In this document: piece after piece, positions 61,321 through 64,000 of the stretch
Layout of the letters: the number at the start of each line of letters is the position of its first letter
Numbering within the stretch: the stretch's first letter is position 1
Origin: a virus
Reading direction: 5' to 3' (one strand)
Length of the DNA stretch: 64,000 nucleotides
IMG/VR virus record: IMGVR_UViG_3300047510_002062
Location: 1 to 64,000 of that record
Notes under the pieces: generated by a model
Told to the model about the DNA's origin: nothing
The model's input: only the letters and a program-made list of their open reading frames with translations
Databases searched by the model: none
Translations under genes and position numbers: made by a program

Positions 61321-61956
61321 TTATTTCCATTCCAGTGCTTCTGCCACTGTGGGAAATTGTTCAACAAAAATGTTCTTACATTCATTTGCAATATCCATGT
61401 GTTCTTTCTGAGTTCCATGACCAGAACGCAGTTGAATATAATGAATCCAAGAACGACATGATCCACTCATATAAAGACGAGTAGGAGTCGCAAGTGGGAG
61501 AACAAAACGAGCACATTCTTTTGCAATGCCATCATCAAGCATAGATTGATACAAATTCATAGCATATTTAAAATGATCTTGCATCAACATTTGATATTTT
61601 TGAACTACAAAGGGATCGATATCATCAATAGAATTTTGACGATTCTTTGTATCTTGACGACGAAGTTCTGGAACAGGGATAGTTTCACCAAGTAAAGAAG
61701 AATCTGCATACCTTTGAGAAAATTCTTGGTATGTAAAAGACCTATGACGAAGAATTTGTGCCGCAAGTCCCCTGGTAGTTTCAATCTCAAGGGTCATGAA
61801 CGCTTGCTCAAAGACGCTCCAGTGTTGATGATTTACGCAATACTTGAGAAGACCCGCAACCTTTGGATTCTCTTGGTTAGAGGGGTTACTGACACGGGCA
61901 ACGTAACCCATAGTTTTTTCTGCATCTGGAGTGACACTAATTAAACGAACATTCAT
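61321..61956 (-). CDS. thyX: flavin-dependent thymidylate synthase ThyX, 211 aa
   Basis: The ThyX signature RHRX7S is present as RHRSFTYQEFS (70-80). YVARVSNP (18-25) and RSWIHYIQLRSGHGTQKEHM near 168-187 (the C-terminal active-site region) also match. ThyX makes dTMP from dUMP using methylene-tetrahydrofolate and FAD, supplying nucleotides for phage DNA synthesis. The length is normal for the family. Its ATG overlaps the upstream stop (61953-61956), so it is coupled to the 60-aa gene. Confidence 0.95.
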   Translation of the reverse strand: MNVRLISVTPDAEKTMGYVARVSNPSNQENPKVAGLLKYCVNHQHWSVFEQAFMTLEIETTRGLAAQILRHRSFTYQEFSQRYADSSLLGETIPVPELRRQDTKNRQNSIDDIDPFVVQKYQMLMQDHFKYAMNLYQSMLDDGIAKECARFVLPLATPTRLYMSGSCRSWIHYIQLRSGHGTQKEHMDIANECKNIFVEQFPTVAEALEWK

Positions 61957-62135
61957 TCTTCAATCTCCCTTTTAAATTGCTTCCTAACTTTTTTAACTTC
62001 TTTCAATTCATCTTTAATTAGTTTGTATGCATCCTCAGGAGTAATTCTCCTAGACATTTCCATAGCAGTTATAACTTCCACCCTAGTTCCAAAGTGCTTG
62101 AGAGCTTCTTCAAATGAATTTAAATTTTCGTACAT
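61953..62135 (-). CDS. conserved small hypothetical, 60 aa
   Basis: I place the start at ATG 62135 (MYENLNSFEEALKHFGTRVE), which follows the upstream stop directly (TAAAATG) and has GGATGGA as ribosome binding site. The frame is open further up to 62177, but that part overlaps the previous gene. The protein is helical and charged (ITPEDAYKLIKDELKEVKKV). Family unknown. It is co-transcribed with ThyX. Confidence 0.7.
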   Translation of the reverse strand: MYENLNSFEEALKHFGTRVEVITAMEMSRRITPEDAYKLIKDELKEVKKVRKQFKREIEE

Positions 62136-62136
62136 T

Positions 62137-62325
62137 TTAATTCCATCCATCGGGTTCGTAATATTCAACGTCATCACTATCTTCTATGGGAAGTGATGAA
62201 AAACTTTCAGTAACATTGAATTCTTTACCATTTAATTTATCTTTAATATCATCGAGCAACATTTTTTGCTCTTCCATCAGGAATTCAATTCTCTTTACTA
62301 TGTTGCCAATATCTTGGAGTGCCAT
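62137..62325 (-). CDS. small acidic helical protein, 62 aa
   Basis: Begins MALQDIGNIVKRIEFLMEEQ and ends DSDDVEYYEPDGWN. The first 32 residues look like a coiled coil; the C-terminus is acidic. It is the first gene after the promoter at 62348-62376 and starts the ThyX-PhoH-gp33-gp59 operon. No function is known to me. Confidence 0.7.
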   Translation of the reverse strand: MALQDIGNIVKRIEFLMEEQKMLLDDIKDKLNGKEFNVTESFSSLPIEDSDDVEYYEPDGWN

Positions 62326-62347
62326 AATTCATAGAAACTACCATATC

Positions 62348-62376
62348 ATTTTACACAAAAAAAGTGGGGGTGTCAA
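62348..62376 (-). promoter_or_regulatory. sigma70-type promoter for the ThyX/PhoH operon
   Basis: Minus strand: TTGACA (62376-62371), a 17-bp spacer, TAAAAT (62353-62348). The -35 box lies in the loop of the terminator hairpin at 62364-62385 and contains the TGA stop of the upstream gene. The T-run of the terminator forms part of the spacer. Confidence 0.8.
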
Positions 62377-62385
62377 GACCCCCAC
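62357..62385 (-). terminator. rho-independent terminator
   Basis: An 8-bp stem gtgggggt/acccccac (62364-62371, 62378-62385) encloses a 6-nt loop and is followed on the minus strand by seven T (62363-62357). On the plus strand the stem is followed by ATAG then TTTTTT, so it may also work in the other direction. Confidence 0.9.
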
Positions 62386-62566
62386 ATAGTTTTTTCTAAC
62401 CATTCGATCATTGTAATTTCATAACATGACCAATATTTTACTCCCCTGTAAGTGCATAGATAACAAGCTGGTTTTCGGTCATCAAATTGAATGTAATGAT
62501 ATCTAACGTTATTATCGGACACTTCGCATAACGAATTATTTACTTTTTTTGATTGAACCAGTTCAT
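62373..62566 (-). CDS. small cysteine-rich protein read through a -1 frameshift (64 aa) or frameshifted gene
   Basis: The ATG at 62566 overlaps the previous stop (ATGA) and has GAGGT upstream. It encodes MNWFNQKK and then meets TAA. The codons before the stop form A AAA AAG (62549-62543), the classic slippery heptamer. A -1 slip continues as VNNSLCEVSDNNVRYHYIQF, DDRKPACYLCTYRGVKYWSC and ends EKTMWGS at TGA 62375-62373, giving 64 aa. The -1 frame has four Cys and a CTYRGVKYW motif like cyanobacterial DUF4278 proteins. The -1 frame itself has no ATG. An indel in the 7-A run, real or from sequencing, would give the same picture. Confidence 0.5.
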
Positions 62567-62694
62567 TTTTTTGATACCTCGCAGTGTCCTGCCATGCAGA
62601 GTTGTGCTTTATGTAACTTCTCTTCTTTTTGTTTCTTCTCTTTAATCAATTGAAGAGCATTAAAAACATTAGTTGTTTTTGTTGCGACAGTCAT
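62563..62694 (-). CDS. small hypothetical, 43 aa
   Basis: Encodes MTVATKTTNVFNALQLIKEK followed by KQKEEKLHKAQLCMAGHCEV and SKK. A strong AGGAG lies 7 nt before the ATG. It is helical and Lys-rich. The ATGA overlap couples it to the next gene. It lies in the early transcript from the promoter at 62966-62994. Confidence 0.65.
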   Translation of the reverse strand: MTVATKTTNVFNALQLIKEKKQKEEKLHKAQLCMAGHCEVSKK

Positions 62695-62730
62695 AATAAT
62701 ACTCCTAAAGTAATAAGGTTTACTGTTGTA

Positions 62731-62753
62731 ATCCCGTTCCTTCAGTCGGCTTT
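62731..62753 (-). repeat. leader repeat, copy 2 (upstream of the 43-aa gene)
   Basis: The plus strand atcccgttccttcagtcggc closely matches the gatccgttccgagtcggct at 62903-62921. Each copy lies between a small gene and the element upstream of it (AGCCGACT then GGAACGG on the minus strand). It overlaps the stop of the 50-aa gene. Confidence 0.5.
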
Positions 62754-62894
62754 TGCGTCTATTTTACACTCCTTTGGAGATATTTGCTTTACTTCCCAAA
62801 CCAAATCATTTTTAATTTGTTTTGGTAGGGGATGAGCATTTACCCTAGAAACTATCAATTGTGCTTGTAAGCAAGTTAGTATGAGTGCTTCCAT
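62742..62894 (-). CDS. small hypothetical, 50 aa
   Basis: Encodes MEALILTCLQAQLIVSRVNA followed by HPLPKQIKNDLVWEVKQISP and KECKIDAKAD. The hydrophobic start could be a short signal or membrane segment. It is the first gene after the promoter at 62966-62994. Its 5' leader contains a 9-bp hairpin. It resembles small early proteins of cyanophages in style, but I cannot name it. Confidence 0.6.
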   Translation of the reverse strand: MEALILTCLQAQLIVSRVNAHPLPKQIKNDLVWEVKQISPKECKIDAKAD

Positions 62895-62902
62895 AGATGA
62901 AC

Positions 62903-62921
62903 GATCCGTTCCGAGTCGGCT
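62903..62921 (-). repeat. leader repeat, copy 1 (upstream of the 50-aa gene)
   Basis: The plus strand gatccgttccgagtcggct resembles the stretch at 62731-62753 (a 2-3 bp insertion and one change). It lies 9 nt before the 50-aa start and just downstream of the leader hairpin. Confidence 0.5.
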
Positions 62922-62929
62922 TACTTGCG

Positions 62930-62951
62930 TTCGCTATTTGCGAATAGCGAA
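62930..62951 (-). promoter_or_regulatory. 9-bp hairpin in 5' leader
   Basis: ttcgctatt (62930-62938) pairs perfectly with aatagcgaa (62943-62951) around a 4-nt loop. It begins about 8 nt after the predicted start of transcription from 62966. It could stabilise the mRNA or act as a protein-binding site. Confidence 0.6.
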
Positions 62952-62965
62952 TGAACGACTGGTAT

Positions 62966-62994
62966 ATCATACCAAAAATATTTATTGATGTCAA
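62966..62994 (-). promoter_or_regulatory. sigma70-type promoter for small early genes, with late-like element in spacer
   Basis: Minus strand: TTGACA (62994-62989), a 17-bp spacer, TATGAT (62971-62966). The spacer contains AATAAATA (62986-62979), a late promoter-like octamer. The palindrome ggtat-atc-atacc (62961-62973) covers the -10 box and could be an operator. Confidence 0.8.
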
Positions 62995-63015
62995 GTTGTA
63001 TAATGTGATACATTT

Positions 63016-63219
63016 TTAAATTTCTTTATCTTTTAAATATTCATCCATCAATTCTTGAATGATATCTTTTCTTCCATCAATCTTATTAACTACGTGTAGA
63101 TTAGATTTTCTAAATTTTCTAAGTTTTTTATATTTTTTAATGAGTTTTGCCACCTCATCTTCTCTTATAATCGAGTTCAATTTCTGCTCTAATTCAGACT
63201 CTTTTTTAAATCCACTCAT
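63016..63219 (-). CDS. small basic helical protein, 67 aa
   Basis: Begins MSGFKKESELEQKLNSIIRE and ends DIIQELMDEYLKDKEI. It is very rich in Lys and Glu, with KKYKKLRKFRKSN in the middle, so nucleic acid binding is possible. Its ATG overlaps the upstream stop (63216-63219). It lies just before the promoter at 62966. Confidence 0.6.
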   Translation of the reverse strand: MSGFKKESELEQKLNSIIREDEVAKLIKKYKKLRKFRKSNLHVVNKIDGRKDIIQELMDEYLKDKEI

Positions 63220-63530
63220 TTTTTCTTATTCTCATCTTTATTTTTGGATTGATATCCCCACATTTTTGGACTTACTGTCCCATATCCCCAATCAATATGT
63301 TCGATCACTTCCTTACCAAATTTATCATAATAAAGATCAAACACTTTAGATCTTGTACCTTGACATAAATCTCTATAAACTTGTCCATCAAGTCTATATC
63401 TTATAATATAAGCATTATTTGGCCAAGATTTATCTTTAAGTTGATCCATTGTTGCCCGTTCCAAAAGAATGCGGCATCCATATTTTGGAGGTAGATTTTG
63501 TTTTTCGTCTGAAGACCAACCGTCTGTCAT
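63216..63530 (-). CDS. conserved hypothetical, 104 aa
   Basis: Begins MTDGWSSDEKQNLPPKYGCR and continues ILLERATMDQLKDKSWPNNA then YIIRYRLDGQVYRDLCQGTR. It is beta-rich in the middle with a Lys/Asn-rich tail (NKDENKKK). GAGGT upstream of the ATG supports the start. A two-gene coupling with the 67-aa protein follows. No family name can be given. Confidence 0.65.
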   Translation of the reverse strand: MTDGWSSDEKQNLPPKYGCRILLERATMDQLKDKSWPNNAYIIRYRLDGQVYRDLCQGTRSKVFDLYYDKFGKEVIEHIDWGYGTVSPKMWGYQSKNKDENKKK

Positions 63531-63551
63531 TTAATATACCTCAATATATTA

Positions 63552-64000
63552 TCAATTACCAGGTCCTCTGCCACCCCATGTAATTTCTGGATATGCCTGA
63601 GAAACAAGTTCTTGTGTTATTTTATATTTATCTTGAAGTCTTTTATCCTTAATAAGAACCATAATTTCCGCCTCAAGAGGATGAAGTCCACGGAGCATAT
63701 TGATATACATGGTTTCTTTTCTTAATTTAGAAACTCTATTGTTTCCACCTTCACAAAAAATATAAAAGTTTTGATACTCTTTACGGATAGAGGTTTTATT
63801 TTTTTCTTCTACAAAATCCTCAGTTCCATAATAACCACTGCTCTTAAGTCCATCATTCTTTGCTTTACTATTAATCAGATCAGTTAAGTTTCCACCAACT
63901 GAGGTTTGCTCATCTGTATCCGCATAAGGAACATCACCTGGAGGTAATACAGAACGAACACTCTGATCAAAATTCATAATCAGAATAGTAATTAATGCTG
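63552..64000 (-). CDS. DUF6433-like protein, 5' end outside window
   Basis: The frame is open from the stop at 63552 through the ATG at 63977 to the edge of the window, and no ribosome binding site precedes that ATG. The true start therefore lies outside. NFDQSVRSVLPPGDVPYADT is followed by YQNFYIFCEGGNNRVSKLRK, MYINMLRGLHPLEAEIMVLI and KYKITQELVSQAYPEITWGG. This matches my memory of DUF6433 proteins of T4-like cyanophages (an LPxGxxPY element and LVxxAxPEI end). Function unknown. It probably belongs to the same early or middle transcript as the genes at 63530 and 63219. Confidence 0.65.
   Translation of the reverse strand, partial: ALITILIMNFDQSVRSVLPPGDVPYADTDEQTSVGGNLTDLINSKAKNDGLKSSGYYGTEDFVEEKNKTSIRKEYQNFYIFCEGGNNRVSKLRKETMYINMLRGLHPLEAEIMVLIKDKRLQDKYKITQELVSQAYPEITWGGRGPGN

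Noticed and set aside
61318-61325. AATAAATA as a late promoter for the 83-aa gene
   Set aside because: In an AT-rich genome one-mismatch octamers are frequent, and this one overlaps the thyX stop inside an early operon. I mention it but do not call it.

Overview
The window looks like part of an AT-rich genome of a T4-like marine cyanomyovirus (a phage of Synechococcus or Prochlorococcus). The evidence is a set of recognisable T4-type proteins: baseplate and tail proteins gp4, gp5, gp26, gp27-like, gp48, gp53 and gp54, replication and late-transcription proteins gp32, gp33 and gp59, plus PhoH, ThyX and a 2OG-Fe(II) oxygenase. Perfect T4-type late promoters (TATAAATA) precede structural genes. 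Host-like promoters (TTGACA, 17 bp, -10) precede tRNA, replication and small early genes. No photosynthesis gene is present in this window.

Layout. 1-31053 (all minus strand) is a run of very large virion and tail-fibre proteins. They include two collagen-like proteins built on Gly-X-Gln triplets, a glycine-rich adhesin-like protein, three beta-helix-type proteins (784, 1522 and 2135 aa) and a 3134-aa giant with a PA14-like domain. A three-gene cassette (beta-helix protein, small 114-122 aa protein, collagen-like protein) occurs twice. 31054-32907 holds five tRNA genes (Thr-TGT, Pro-TGG, Leu-TAA, Leu-CAA, Met-CAT) and small genes, with strong sigma70-type promoters between them. 32908-36544 holds one plus-strand gene of possible glycosyltransferase type, a 2OG-Fe(II) oxygenase and three fibre or spike proteins.

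36553-57354 is the tail and baseplate module: a gp5-like spike, a gp27-like hub, two long proteins (1971 and 1788 aa) that carry several peptidoglycan-hydrolase domains, the gp26/gp51-like pair, gp54, then on the plus strand gp4, gp48 and gp53. 57355-64000 (minus strand) is a replication and early region: gp32, a small protein, gp59, gp33, a PD-(D/E)XK nuclease, PhoH, a small acidic protein, ThyX and several small early proteins. The last gene runs out of the window at its 5' end.

The most striking observation is the junction of the gp26-like gene with the 61-aa gene before the 1788-aa tape-measure-position protein. It carries a T TTT TTC heptamer two codons before the stop, a Shine-Dalgarno-like GAAGG 9 nt upstream, and a perfect 6-bp hairpin 8 nt downstream. 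The -1 frame runs straight into the next gene. This is the arrangement expected of a programmed frameshift in tail assembly chaperones (lambda G/GT), here predicted in a T4-type tail. A second candidate -1 site (A AAA AAG next to a stop) lies in a small early gene at 62373-62566. That gene ends inside a terminator hairpin whose loop also supplies the -35 box of the next promoter. After small genes are counted, no gene-free stretch longer than about 300 bp remains.
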